This document shows positions 43,583 through 55,369 of a stretch of DNA of 64,000 nt, piece by piece (the stretch's first letter is position 1; the number at the start of each line of letters is the position of its first letter). The translations under genes and the position numbers were made by a program. A model generated the notes under the pieces. The model searched no databases. It was not told the origin of the DNA and worked only from the letters and a program-made list of their open reading frames with translations. The stretch comes from Paraescarpia echinospica. Lineage: Eukaryota > Annelida > Polychaeta > Sabellida > Siboglinidae. Location: contig CM034536.1 of assembly GCA_020002185.1 (NCBI GenBank), positions 12,090,333 through 12,154,332 of the forward strand, written 5' to 3'.

Positions 43583-44582
43583 NNNNNNNNNNNNNNNNNN
43601 NNNNNNNNNNNNNNNNNNNNNNNNNNNNNNNNNNNNNNNNNNNNNNNNNNNNNNNNNNNNNNNNNNNNNNNNNNNNNNNNNNNNNNNNNNNNNNNNNNNN
43701 NNNNNNNNNNNNNNNNNNNNNNNNNNNNNNNNNNNNNNNNNNNNNNNNNNNNNNNNNNNNNNNNNNNNNNNNNNNNNNNNNNNNNNNNNNNNNNNNNNNN
43801 NNNNNNNNNNNNNNNNNNNNNNNNNNNNNNNNNNNNNNNNNNNNNNNNNNNNNNNNNNNNNNNNNNNNNNNNNNNNNNNNNNNNNNNNNNNNNNNNNNNN
43901 NNNNNNNNNNNNNNNNNNNNNNNNNNNNNNNNNNNNNNNNNNNNNNNNNNNNNNNNNNNNNNNNNNNNNNNNNNNNNNNNNNNNNNNNNNNNNNNNNNNN
44001 NNNNNNNNNNNNNNNNNNNNNNNNNNNNNNNNNNNNNNNNNNNNNNNNNNNNNNNNNNNNNNNNNNNNNNNNNNNNNNNNNNNNNNNNNNNNNNNNNNNN
44101 NNNNNNNNNNNNNNNNNNNNNNNNNNNNNNNNNNNNNNNNNNNNNNNNNNNNNNNNNNNNNNNNNNNNNNNNNNNNNNNNNNNNNNNNNNNNNNNNNNNN
44201 NNNNNNNNNNNNNNNNNNNNNNNNNNNNNNNNNNNNNNNNNNNNNNNNNNNNNNNNNNNNNNNNNNNNNNNNNNNNNNNNNNNNNNNNNNNNNNNNNNNN
44301 NNNNNNNNNNNNNNNNNNNNNNNNNNNNNNNNNNNNNNNNNNNNNNNNNNNNNNNNNNNNNNNNNNNNNNNNNNNNNNNNNNNNNNNNNNNNNNNNNNNN
44401 NNNNNNNNNNNNNNNNNNNNNNNNNNNNNNNNNNNNNNNNNNNNNNNNNNNNNNNNNNNNNNNNNNNNNNNNNNNNNNNNNNNNNNNNNNNNNNNNNNNN
44501 NNNNNNNNNNNNNNNNNNNNNNNNNNNNNNNNNNNNNNNNNNNNNNNNNNNNNNNNNNNNNNNNNNNNNNNNNNNNNNNNNN
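43583..44582. other. assembly gap (1000 N)
   Basis: Exactly 1000 N. Its right edge opens directly into the 46-bp array, so the gap was probably caused by that array and its true length is unknown. Confidence 0.99.
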
Positions 44583-47210
44583 TTCTCTTCTTTCAACAGC
44601 TCCATGATGTTGTCTACCGTTAGTTTGGTTCTCTTCTTTCAACAGCTCCAAGATGTTGTCTACTGTTAGGTTGGTTCTCTTCTTTCAACAGCTCCGTGAT
44701 GTTGTCTACTGTTAGGTTGGTTCTCTTCTTTCAACAGCTCCCTGATGTTGTCTACTGTTAGGTCGGTTCTCTTCTTTCAACAGCTCCGTGATGTTGTCTA
44801 CTGTTAGGTTGGTTCTCTTCTTTCAACAGCTCCATGATGTTGTCGACTGTCCGGTTGGTTCTCTTCTTTCAACAGCTCCCTGATGATGTCTACTGTTAGG
44901 TTGGTTCTCTTCTTTCAACAGCTCCGTGATGTTGTCTACTGTTAGGTTGGTTCTCTTCTTTCAACAGCTCCGTGATGTTGTCTACTGTCCGGTTGGTTCT
45001 CTTCTTTCAACAGCTCCCTGATGATGTCTACTGTTAGGTCGGTTCTCTTCTTTCAACAGCTCCGTGATGTTGTCTACTGTTAGGTTGGTTCTCTTCTTTC
45101 AACAGCTCCATGATGTTGTCTACTGTTAGGTTGGTTCTCTTCTTTCAACAGCTCCATGATGTTGTCTACTGTTAGGTTGGTTCTCTTCTTTCAACAGCTC
45201 CGTGATGTTGTCTACTGTTAGGTTGATTCTCTTCTTTCAACAGCTCAATGATGTCGTCTACTGTTAGGTCGGTTCTCTTCTTTCAACAGCTCCATGATGT
45301 CGTCTACTGTTAGGTTGGTTCTCTTCTTTCAACAGTTCCATGATGTTGTCTACTGTTAGGTTGGTTCTCTTCTTTCAACAGCTCCATGATGTTGTCTACT
45401 GTTAGGTTGGTTCTCTTCTTTCAACAGCTCCGTGATGTTGTCTACTGTTAGGTTGGTTCTCTTCTTTCAACAGCTCCGTGATGTTGTCTACTGTTAGGTT
45501 GGTTCTCTTCTTTCAACAGCTCCGAGATGTTGTCGACTGTCCGGTTGGTTCTCTTCTTTCAACAGCTCCATGATGTTGTCGACTGTCCGGTTGGTTCTCT
45601 TCTTTCAACAGCTCCCTGATGTTGTCTACTGTTAGGTTGGTTCTCTTCTTTCAACAGCTCCATGATGTTGTCTACTGTTAGGTTGGTTCTCTTCTTTCAA
45701 CAGCTCCATGATGTTGTCTACTGTTAGGTTGGTTCTCTTCTTTCAACAGCTCCCATGATGTTGTCTACTGTTAGTTGGTTCTCTTCTTTCAACAGCTCCG
45801 TGATGTTGTCTACTGTTAGGTTGGTTCTCTTCTTTTAACAGCTCCATGATGTTGTCTACTGTTAGGTCGGTTCTCTTCTTTCAACAGCTCCATGATGTCG
45901 TCTACTGTTAGGTTGGTTCTCTTCTTTCAACAGCTCCATGATGTTGTCTACTGTTAGGTTGGTCTCTTCTTTCAACAGCTCCGTGAGCTGATGTCGTCTA
46001 CTGTTAGGTCGGTTCTCTTCTTTCAACTGCTCCGTGATGTTGTCTACTGTTAGGTTGGTTCTCTTCTTTCAACAGCTCCATGATGTTGTCTACTGTTAGG
46101 TTGGTTCTCTTCTTTCAACAGCTCCGTGATGTTGTCTACTGTTAGGTTGGTTCTCTTCTTTCAACAGCTCCATGATGTTGTCTACTGTTAGGTTGGTTCT
46201 CTTCTTTCAACAGCTCCATGATGTTGTCTACTGTTAGGTTGGTTCTCTTCTTTCAACAGCTCCGTGATGTTGTCTACTGTTAGGTTGGTTCTCTTCTTTC
46301 AACAGCTCCATGATGTTGTCTACTGTTAGGTTGGTTCTCTTCTTTCAACAGCTCCATGATGTTGTCTACTGTTAGGTTGGTTCTCTTCTTTCAACAGCTC
46401 CGTGATGTTGTCTACTGTTAGGTTGGTTCTCTTCTTTCAACAGCTCCATGATGTTGTCTACTGTTAGGTTGGTTCTCTTCTTTCAACAGCTCCATGATGT
46501 TGTCTACTGTTAGGTTGGTTCTCTTCTTTCAACAGCTCCATGATGTTGTCTACTGTTAGGTTGGTTCTCTTCTTTCAACAGCTCCGTGATGTTGTCTACT
46601 GTTAGGTTGGTTCTCTTCTTTCAACAGCTCCATGATGTTGTCTACTGTTAGGTTGGTTCTCTTCTTTCAACAGCTCCATGATGTTGTCTACTGTTAGGTT
46701 GGTTCTCTTCTTTCAACAGCTCCATGATGTTGTCTACTGTTAGGTTGGTTCTCTTCTTTCAACAGCTCCGTGATGTTGTCTACTGTTAGGTTGGTTCTCT
46801 TCTTTCAACTGCTCCGTGATGTTGTCTACTGTTAGGTCGGTTCTCTTCTTTCAACTGCTCCGTGATGTTGTCTACTGTTAGGTTGGTTCTCTTCTTTCAA
46901 CAGCTCCATGATGTTGTCTACTGTTAGGTTGGTTCTCTTCTTTCAACAGCTCCGTGATGTTGTCTACTGTTAGGTTGGTTCTCTTCTTTCAACAGCTCCA
47001 TGATGTTGACTACTGTTAGGTTGGTTCTCTTCTTTCAACAGCTACGTGATGTTGTCTACTGTTAGGTTGGTTCTCTTCTTTCAACAGCTCCATGATGTTG
47101 ACTACTGTTAGGTTGGTTCTCTTCTTTCAACAGCTCCGTGATGTTGTCTACTGTTAGGTTGGTTCTCTTCTTTCAACAGCTCCATGATGTTGACTACTGT
47201 TAGGTTGGTT
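44583..47210 (-). repeat. 46-bp minisatellite grown from Penelope RT (locus 2)
   Basis: About 57 visible copies of the same 46-bp unit as at locus 1, continuing leftwards into the gap. Variants such as tgtccggttgg, tgatgatgtc and ctgctccgtg recur in blocks, which shows local amplification of variant units. The right end runs into the same Penelope RT codons (KRTNLTV) as at locus 1. Confidence 0.95.
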
Positions 47211-47385
47211 CTCTTCTTGAGTATCTTGTCATTCTGTATTCCCTTTTGGATTACTCCACATGCTTCTTTGATAGGTGTCTTCGTGAATAGTGACACAACA
47301 ACATATGACACAAATGTTTTGCCATCTTCCACTTTTAACGTTGTCATCACTTTCACAAATTCTTGTGAGTTCTCTTAGTTGGGGA
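47204..47385 (-). pseudogene. Penelope-like RT, N-terminal palm fragment (locus 2)
   Basis: Same piece as at locus 1: KVEDGKTFVSYVVVSLFTKT. The catalytic Asp of YDVVSLF is Val here (YVVVSLF), so this copy is mutated at an essential residue. Confidence 0.8.
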
Positions 47386-48200
47386 GCACGAGTCCTAATT
47401 TGGATGTTATGGACATCACGTGCTATTTTTGGTTGCCCTATGTTTTATTAACCTTCAAACCTTCCTAAATAATATTCCAGAGGGCAACCCTCTCAAATCA
47501 GTTGGCTTCACTCTGAAAATTGGACTTACATGCATGCCTGAAAATTGGACTTACATTCATGTCTCTGAGTGGCCGCTTTGTTATAACTGTACATTTTCAA
47601 ATGTACATAGTAGATATAGGGCTGCGAAGCTACATTTGGTATTAAAATATCCAGAATGATAACAAAAGGAAAAACAACAAATATATTATCAAAAGTTTTA
47701 TTTTTTAGGAAGCCAGAGGCAAAACATAGAACAATATGTTGAAAAAGCCTCTCCGTTTCGCCGTCGACATCATGTAGAATGTACCATAGTTACCTTAATA
47801 CATACTTAACACCCATGTATATTATATCAAAATAATTGTCATTCATTTACCTACTGAACAGTTAAACACAATAGTAAAAATAATGCTAATCACCACACAT
47901 TCATGAACTAAACATGTATTCCACCCCTTAATTGTTGCGTGATCGTGGCATGACGCCAATCGGACTGGATTTAATTTCTTGTGTCATTTCCACTTTCCTT
48001 TGTGTAGTAAACGTGATTTAAGATTGAGTAGTTAATCAACGTCTACCAATAAATAATAGTGACATATCTGATAAGATAATTGATGAGAAAATGTATTATC
48101 CAAACTAATAAGATGTCAAGCGTACATCGCAAAAGATATGCAAACGTGTTACATTGTCATCATGCAGTCACCTGTGTCACTCTCATCAGAGCCATCGTTT

Positions 48201-49287
48201 TCAGCAAGAGTACTTAATAAGTGGACTACTCGTCAACATTTGACTTTTTTCCCTTCGCATTTGCAAGCAACACAACATGGTACTTGCGATGTTGTGCAAT
48301 AGCAGAACTTTACGAGAGCATTTGCTTACAACACGTCTGCAACGAGTGAGTGACTGTTTGAGTTCTGGGAATAGTGGCCCCATCATGGATGAGTAGTAAT
48401 ACTTTGGTCATAATCCCCTGCTGAACCAAAGATTTTGTTAACATTTCTTAATTTACACAGTCCAGATTCTACAAGGATGTCTTCAGCACCACTGTTGCTC
48501 ATTATTTTCCCAACTGCATCTATGAAGTTTCCAGCGAGCATAAACTGTTCTAGTAAGAGAATGAGATTCCAGTAAGTATCCACATCAGGGGTGTGCTTTT
48601 TCTCGTAATCCAATGGCAATCTCTTGTTCAACCGTGACTACTGTGTGATTCATCCCAAACTTGTTGGCCATCTTTAATGCTTATTCCAAGCAGCTTGCTG
48701 TTGGACCAGAAGGAATGCGTCTGGATGGCACTGTTGGCGCCAGCTTCATGAAGAAAGCATTCCAAATTGGGTAATAATCGCTTTCGAGTTCCACTAACTT
48801 TGTAGGCGGGGAAAGGCACAGCTGCCATGCCATTCATCAAGTCGAAGTACGGATCACATCGAGGTTGCAAATCTGCAAGTGTCATTGTTTCAAGTGATCT
48901 GGTTTTATGCCTTTCATACAGGGAGATGTAGTGTGACTCGAGTGGAGAAGGGGTGACACGCAGTGATCGTTTTGTTTCCTTTGTTATTGTAATTCTTGGA
49001 ATGTCACCAAATTTCCCATTACTACGAAGTGATGAATGGCACACATTGTCATGTTTGCTATTCTTATTTTGGTGATGTGCTGTCAGGTCACAATTGGCAT
49101 CTTGTGTTTTGATCTCAACAATGAAGTCCAACACATATATGCCGTCGCTTGATTTTTGATCAACTAATTCTGTCATTTCCACATCAATTGTGACATCACT
49201 GACACCTATTCCATCTGTCTGATCTAACATCTCGTGTATCTTTGATAGTGTTCTCTTCTGTTTATAACCATAGACATTGGTGGTCAT
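48201..49287 (-). pseudogene. unknown protein, transposon-associated, copy 2
   Basis: Minus frame 49287-48628 (219 codons) runs through MTTNVYGYKQKRT, SPLESHYISLYERHKTRSL, FDLMNGMAAVPFPAYKVSGT and FWSNSKLLGISI without the break present in copy 1. It closes at SHSSHG; the next part (48631-48383: LPLDYEKKHTPDVD, FMLAGNFIDAVGKIMSNSGA) is in another frame, and the last part (48386-48201) in a third. Product unknown; it shares the invertebrate-wide pattern described for copy 1. Confidence 0.5.
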
Positions 49288-49889
49288 AGAATGGAAAGTT
49301 GACCCATCTGGTGTCTTATCATGCCAATCAGTGTTGGCGATGTCAAAGTGTATGAATTCACATCCTCATATCGCTTTTGGGGTAAGATGCCATCCTCTCG
49401 TTCCTCTTCCATCATTTGGTCACAAATAGATGTAAGATCGCGATGGAAGGTGGCATAACTTACTTTTTTCGTTAATTTAGTTTAACATTGATTAGATACT
49501 TGCTGCGTGTGTCATCGTAGATGTAGAATGCACTTCTTAGAGTGAGTGATGTTGGGAGTTTACCTGGAATAGGTGAAGTGCTTTTTCCTCAAGTTCATCT
49601 TCACAGCAAACCTTTCCTCCATGGCCTACTGTGAGATCCTTGCCAAACTGTAGGGTAGCTGCAAAATTTAAGATTTTGCATGTGATCATAGATGCTGCTT
49701 GAGTGTGCCATATTGAATAAAACTATCGCAATATTGACTCTTGTTAATTTGGTGAAGTTTGCAAGATTTTGCCTCTCTGTGTAAGAGATTGGCAGCTTCG
49801 AGGATGATTGAAGCATCATTATCACAATCAAGTAACTGATGTTTCAACTCCTCAATCATTTTGAAAGCACCAGCGAATGCAATAACTAA

Positions 49890-51740
49890 TGAACAGACAT
49901 ATTCACTGCCAACCCCTGTAGCCAAAAGTTAACTTGTCCCCGAAATGAGCTTGTAGTCAGCATGATCCTATACCTGTCATTTATAGCTTAAAGACACAAC
50001 ACATTTATTGACAATCAGCTGAGATTGCAATTCTTCAGTGAGAGAAAGGAAAGCATCGTCGCTGTCTTTCAAATCACTGTTGGTAGATTGCCCTTTATGC
50101 CTTTTGTTGATATAGGCAGCAATGCATGGCATATGATATTGCACATCTATTGCAATTATATCAACATCCGCACCTGGTTAAGGTTGTATTCTATCAAGTA
50201 TATCTTTGTTGTTTAATTCTTCTGCTTTGTTTTTTTAATGACTGTCCACGACTTTGGGTCGTTGCAACTATTTCGTTGGCCATTTACAATTCCTATAAAA
50301 AAAATAAAACCAGACCACATGACAGCACGTTATGATTTCATTGTCGGTAATTTTAGACTAAAGGTAAGTTCTGATATCGTTCTGTAACCAGTCCTTAGGA
50401 TTGCTCAAAGCACATTACCCTTTATTCCCTTGCAGACCTGATCAATCGAACACCATCTTGACTTCTCTTGGAATAATTCAGCCACACTTCAATTAATGCG
50501 CAAAGACTGTTCAAATATCCACTGCTGTCTATAGCCAAGTACTCATTCATACAGCCAAGTGAACTGGAGCAATGCAGAGTGAAAGAACTTGACCAATGTT
50601 CACAATGGCAGCACAGGATTTGAGCCCGGGTTATCTCGATAAAGAGTCTAATTCTATAGGCATTGCGCCACTGCCATTGTAACCCCTGGCACACCCTCTC
50701 CTTTTAGGGCTGTCAGTGAGAGTTCTTACCCTGTTGGACGGAGTAATGTTTAGTGTCTGTACGCAGGGTGTACATGGGCATCTCATGGAAGCTGCTGGAG
50801 CCACAGTCGCCCGCATCAAAGCCACACGCCCTCACGTTACACGACTACAACACAGAATGAGTAGTAAAAAATACAATAGTATACAATACAATCGTATAAA
50901 ATACAATATAGTATCAAGGGAGTGCTCAATGGTTAAATGGGCAGTAGATTTAAGGAACACTGCAACGGTGAATATATTATTGCTTATTACATCTCAATTG
51001 GTTAAAAATAATATCTGTAAAAAAAATTATTATTACATATCACAATGGTAATATTTTAATAGTTTTCAAAATATACTATTTTGAAGTGAATTATTATAAT
51101 ATGCTAGTTGTATGACACATGAAGACCACTTCATTGCAACTAAATACAGACCAATAAATCTTCATCTTTCAACTGAAATATAATGCCACCAAATTCGAGG
51201 CTTGCAGTTGGTATCGAATCTAGCAATTTATGCATCATTCAAAACAAGAAGTCAGTAAGATGTTGGAAATTATGCAGTAACAATCAGAATAATTTAATAA
51301 AAACTATTATGTATTAAAGATACGATGTCCACTACATGTTTATTAACATTTATTTATATGTTGTTCTTAATATTTGAACAAATGTCTTCAAGATGTATTG
51401 CACACCAAATTGCATTGGTAAGGCCGAAACAGTGTTCACTATTTGAAAGTTGCAACCACAACATTCTCAAGTTGTAAACTAAACATTCAATTTGTGAGTA
51501 GCCGCTACTGGCTTGTCGGCACTTTTTTTTTTGAAGTTAACTTGTTCCCACACTCCTGACCAAACTGGGACTGAATACGACTGATTCAATGAACTTCCTG
51601 CTACTGATTACCCAATGGGACAAATAAACTCTATTTAATACTTGAACAATGTTACTATGTTGCTACTTTAAATATTTGACCAGTTTGACCAGAAGAATGA
51701 AGCAATACTGACCGGATCGCAGTATCGGTCAGCCACCCAG
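49890..51740. other. AT-rich non-coding, with a possible exon relic
   Basis: 50350-50470 is copy B of the dispersed repeat. 50716-50860 is GC-richer and open (GVHGHLMEAAGATVARIKAT) and could be a decayed exon, but there is no family match. The rest holds nothing recognisable. Confidence 0.35.
50350..50475 (-). repeat. dispersed repeat, copy B
   Basis: See copy A at 43470-43582; same orientation. On the minus strand both read a short DGVRL-type stretch at the same position. Confidence 0.55.
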
Positions 51741-51765
51741 TTGTTGGCACAGCCGCTGCTGCAAT

Positions 51766-52410
51766 ACTCTACAACACAAACAGTACAAGGTCTCAGAACT
51801 GACACCATAGCTACAACTCTCACAGTACAGTTCTCTACAACACAAACAGTACAAGGTCTCAGAACTGACACCATTGTAACAACTCTCACAGTACAGTTCT
51901 CTACAACACAAACAGTACAAGGTCTCAGAACTGACACCATTGTAACAATTCTCACAGTACAGTTCTCTACAACACAAACAGTACAAGGTCTCAGAACTGA
52001 CACCATTGTAACAACTCTCACAGTACAGTTCTCTACAACACAAACAGTACAAGGTCTCAGAACTGACACCATAGCTACAACTCTCACAGTACAGTTCTCA
52101 AGAACACAAACAGTACAAGGTCTCAGAACTGACACCATAGCTACAACTCTCACAATACAGTACTCTACAACACAAACAGCACAAAGTCTGAGAACTGACA
52201 CCATAGCTACAACTCTCACAGTACAGTACTCTATAAAACAAACAGTACAAGGTCTCAGAATTGACACCATAGCTGCAACTCTCACAATACAGTACTCCAC
52301 AAATCAAACAGTACAAGGTCTGAGAACTGACATCACAGCTACAACTCTCACAGTACAGTACTCTACAACACAAACAGTACAAGGTCTCAGAACTGACACC
52401 ATTGTAACAA
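51766..52410. repeat. 66-bp minisatellite, open on both strands
   Basis: About ten copies of a 66-bp unit (ctacaacacaaacagtacaa ... ctcacagtacag). Because 66 is a multiple of 3, one plus frame (22-residue unit TTQTVQGLRTDTI) and two minus frames (Cys-rich unit LYCLCCRELYCESC) stay open through the array. No start context, domain or splice signal supports translation, so I treat all three ORFs as consequences of the repeat. Confidence 0.9.
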
Positions 52411-52647
52411 CATTGCGACATTATTTCACAAGAATGGAAAATGCTAATATACTGGGTTTTCCACGCAAATCCAAAAATACATATTCCGCGTCTGAAGTCC
52501 AAATGAGACCACAAACCCAGTTTTACTCATAAAACTTAATCACACATACATAATCATGTTTCATTCCAGTGCACACATACATAATCATGTTTCATTTCAA
52601 TGCAACTGCTACAGTTTGAATGTACTGGTGTATACATTTCTTTTTAG

Positions 52648-52908
52648 GAAATGGACTTACTCGTACTCGACCCCACAGTTTTGACAATGGTGGAACGCTA
52701 CAGAGCGGACGTGTTTGGCGTGCCAGCACGAGGAGACAATGATGCCATGCGACATTATGCCTACCACCAGTTTGTTTTCTGGCGACATGGCAAACTGGGA
52801 ACAGGGAATCGACATGTTATTCCGAGCTGTTGTGTGTGGAAAATTAGGCAGACATTTCCGAGTGCAAGTGGACAGTACTCTGGGTTCAAAGTTCATACAT
52901 TAGGTTGA
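52648..52908 (+). CDS. terminal exon: P2X7-receptor-type intracellular (ballast) domain
   Basis: An AG acceptor after a T-rich tract (ttctttttag) at 52646-52647 opens an exon in frame with ATG 52651. It contains RHYAYHQFVFWRHGKLG and VIPSCCVWKIRQTFPSASGQ then YSGFK. This is the signature of the P2X7 C-terminal zinc-binding/guanine-nucleotide-binding domain (in vertebrates the end of the ATP-gated channel). Invertebrate genomes carry this domain in proteins without the channel. The stop at 52908 is followed by AATAAA at 52926. No channel segment is seen upstream; earlier exons were not located. Confidence 0.75.
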   Translation, partial: EMDLLVLDPTVLTMVERYRADVFGVPARGDNDAMRHYAYHQFVFWRHGKLGTGNRHVIPSCCVWKIRQTFPSASGQYSGFKVHTLG

Positions 52909-52925
52909 AATCATTACTTGTCAAG

Positions 52926-52931
52926 AATAAA
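52926..52931 (+). terminator. polyadenylation signal of the P2X7-domain gene
   Basis: AATAAA 18 bases after the stop codon, supporting this as the last exon. Confidence 0.6.
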
Positions 52932-53196
52932 GTGTGTAAACTTTATATAACCACACATCATCAGGTAACCATGGTAATTTATAAATTAATTGATAATAGG
53001 TTGTTATTAAAAAAATAAATGTTACTTAACATGTAAGTCACTCATTGATAACTTCCATCTTAGGCATAATTCTTTTCTCCAAATCAAGTTTCATGCCTTG
53101 CCACTAGATCTGCTGTTGGTGGCGCAGGCACTGCTGTTAGTGTTGGTGCAATGTTGCACGGGTCATCAGGTTTAAGTCCACGCATCCTGCGTTTTG

Positions 53197-53323
53197 TTAG
53201 TGGATTGTCAATGCATGCTCGGATGATCTTCTCCTGAAGGGACACTGTGTACACATACTGTTTCGGTTCTCGCTCAGGATAATAGTCCACTTCTTTCCCC
53301 ATTTGTTGTAGACTTTGAGGTAG
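53197..53323 (-). CDS. spliced gene on minus strand, exon 4 (last)
   Basis: Acceptor tctacag at 53324-53326, then an open frame YLKVYNKWGKKWTIILSEN followed by CTQCPFRRRSSEHALTIH and stop TAA at 53197. It has a CxxC pair near the end (zinc-finger-like). Phase agrees with exon 3 (two bases carried over). No family recognised. Confidence 0.6.
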
Positions 53324-53794
53324 CTGTAGATTAATAGACAAACTTAATGACATGTGTCATGAACTTGCATTGTTTTTTTTATTCAACATGTAAATATTTC
53401 AAAACATGTAAATATTTAAAGTAACCTTTTTATGTGCAATACGTCAGCATATAAAAATGTTATGTAAATAGCTGAATTATTGCAAACAAAAAGTTACTTT
53501 AAATATTACACATATATGCATAATGTACATACGCTATTATTATTATGCTTTGTATTGTTTATGTATTGCAACGTAATAAATACCTTTCATTTCTAAAACA
53601 CTGTCTTCTCATACATTACTTGCTCAATCATAGGCATTGATTGTTAGAGTCGTCACCAACATAAATAAATCCAATCAATAATTAGCCCTATACACCTGTA
53701 ATGGAATGGCAATAGTCGTTATTATAATGCATAACAAAAATATTTACATGTTCATATTGTTACATGTATATTTAATGTGTACATGCATACTTAC

Positions 53795-53887
53795 ACAGTG
53801 TGTCCCTTTCGATTTCTTTTCAATGGAAAATCTTTGTGACTGATAACCAATCGCTGCCAGAAGGACCGTGCCCTGTATACCGGGAAG
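53795..53887 (-). CDS. spliced gene on minus strand, exon 3
   Basis: Acceptor ttattgcag and a strong donor gtaagt. Frame: FPVYRARSFWQRLVISHKDF followed by a basic PLKRNRKGHTV. Length 93 bases; both flanking introns have the same phase as the other introns of this gene. Confidence 0.6.
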
Positions 53888-54313
53888 CTGCAATAAGTAA
53901 TTTCATTTGATAAATTTCTGATTCATGTTGCTTCCCTGTGTGTTTGAATCTATATTATTCAATGATGGCCAACCAAGACTTAAAATGCTAAGAATAATCA
54001 GACTCTGGACCTGAAATGGTGGATAACATAAGTTACAGTCACTATAACTTACGTTATCCACCACAACCACAATTTTTTTCAAACAACAATAAACGGACAG
54101 GGTGTGTTTTTGTGTCTCTTCTTTCTTCATGGGCCTAAGATACAGGCCAAATGTTATCAACAGGAACTGTCCTCAAAGAAGCTGGTTATGGAGTAAATAT
54201 AGTGTAAGTTACAGGACACCACAATTTGGCCCAGTATTGTGCAACTTCACTCATGCTAAATTTAATTTCTTCTAATTTTCTTCCATGTTGCATTGACTAA
54301 GAGTAATGTGTAC

Positions 54314-54424
54314 CTTTCAGTGACATTGATGTCAAGCTCATATGAAGCATCCTCCGTGCATTGTGATGGTAGCCATGAATCATCATCGTCGCCCTCCTCA
54401 CTGTCTTCATCATATGACAGAGGG
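54314..54424 (-). CDS. spliced gene on minus strand, exon 2
   Basis: Acceptor tttgtag and donor AG/gtacac. Frame: an acidic, probably disordered stretch (YDEDSEEGDDDDSWLPSQ) then DASYELDINVTE. 111 bases, phase consistent on both sides. Confidence 0.6.
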
Positions 54425-54695
54425 CTACAAACAAATACTTATTGAATAATAATATGTTTAGTTGACAAAACAATGCTACATCTGATTAAACTCCACAAAT
54501 TAGTTTGTAATGGTATGTCATAAAATTAACGTATTTTTTGTTTTAATGTCAACCACATAACTCAAGTAAAACTGAAACATGGCATGCATAATATAATGAC
54601 TTATGTTACTTGTAGAAATTAGAGTAGATTATCATACCGTAACATTCCAGTGAAGCAATACTAACATTTATAAATAATCAACTGTGAAAAATTAC

Positions 54696-54767
54696 CCAAC
54701 GGAGATATGCATGATGTCTGGTTTCTGTATGAAGGCCCTGCCACAGGTTGGAATGATGGTGAATCGG
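54696..54767 (-). CDS. spliced gene on minus strand, exon 1 of those visible
   Basis: Acceptor ttttgcag and donor gg/gtaatt. Frame: RFTIIPTCGRAFIQKPDIMH then ISVG. 72 bases. At least one further exon must lie to the right because there is an acceptor and no ATG; it was not identified. The four exons join without a stop and all introns have equal phase, which is hard to get by chance. Confidence 0.6.
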
Positions 54768-55369
54768 CTGCAAAAACAGAGGTAACAAAAGGTTGTTCTG
54801 TAAAAATGTATGCAAATTATTATCTTGCTGACATAAAAAACATATCATTCACCAATGTGAACGACTGCTAAAAACAGTCAGGAAACATAAAAATGTTGAT
54901 GCCATTGCCAATTTTGTAGGTGAATATACAAAAATGTCACTCTTATAACGGATGATGACATTTCAACCAGGTTTATTAACAATTGCAGATGCAGCTAGCT
55001 GCCATTTTAATAAAAAAAACTTTGTCTTTAACCCACACGCACCGACTCAGTCTCAGATGGAATTGAACAAATTGACATAAAATTCCCAATATGACGTTGG
55101 CAGAGCACAGTAATGCGCGATGCACGAAGTTAGGACACGACGATAATTATACCCGTTCCAGACAATAATTTTGTCGACTAGATGGGCGATGTTTGAGCTA
55201 CGTAATCTACTTCATATTCCATTCCCTTCCTATATTTTACCGGGTTACCATTCTACCTAGCTTACGATTACGCCTTGGCCCTAGCCCGGGCTAGCATCAA
55301 GGAGTATGGACAGTGTCAGTGACGATAACGTCCCGAGGCCGAGCCTGTACCTGTGAGTGTGAACGACAT
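54768..55369. other. non-coding; possible first exons
   Basis: At 55297 a plus-strand ATG opens MDSVSDDNVPRPSLY followed by a good donor (cct/gtgagt), and on the minus strand an ATG near 55370 opens a few codons ending at another donor (cag/gtacag). Either could be a first exon; neither can be linked to a gene by eye. Confidence 0.3.

Larger units (their letters stand above)
47204..49889 (-). repeat. 2.7-kb module duplicated from/to 32161-34852 (copy 2)
   Basis: Same content and order as copy 1, differing by scattered substitutions and a few small indels. After aataactaa at 49889 the flank differs from copy 1, which fixes the right end of the shared block. Confidence 0.9.

Noticed and set aside
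43389..44669. Several 350-430-codon frames crossing the N block at 43583-44582
   Set aside because: Made of N; ends are repeat sequence.
51741..52532. 263-codon repeat protein gene
   Set aside because: Open because the 66-bp unit is a multiple of three; no domain, no start context, and other frames are open as well.
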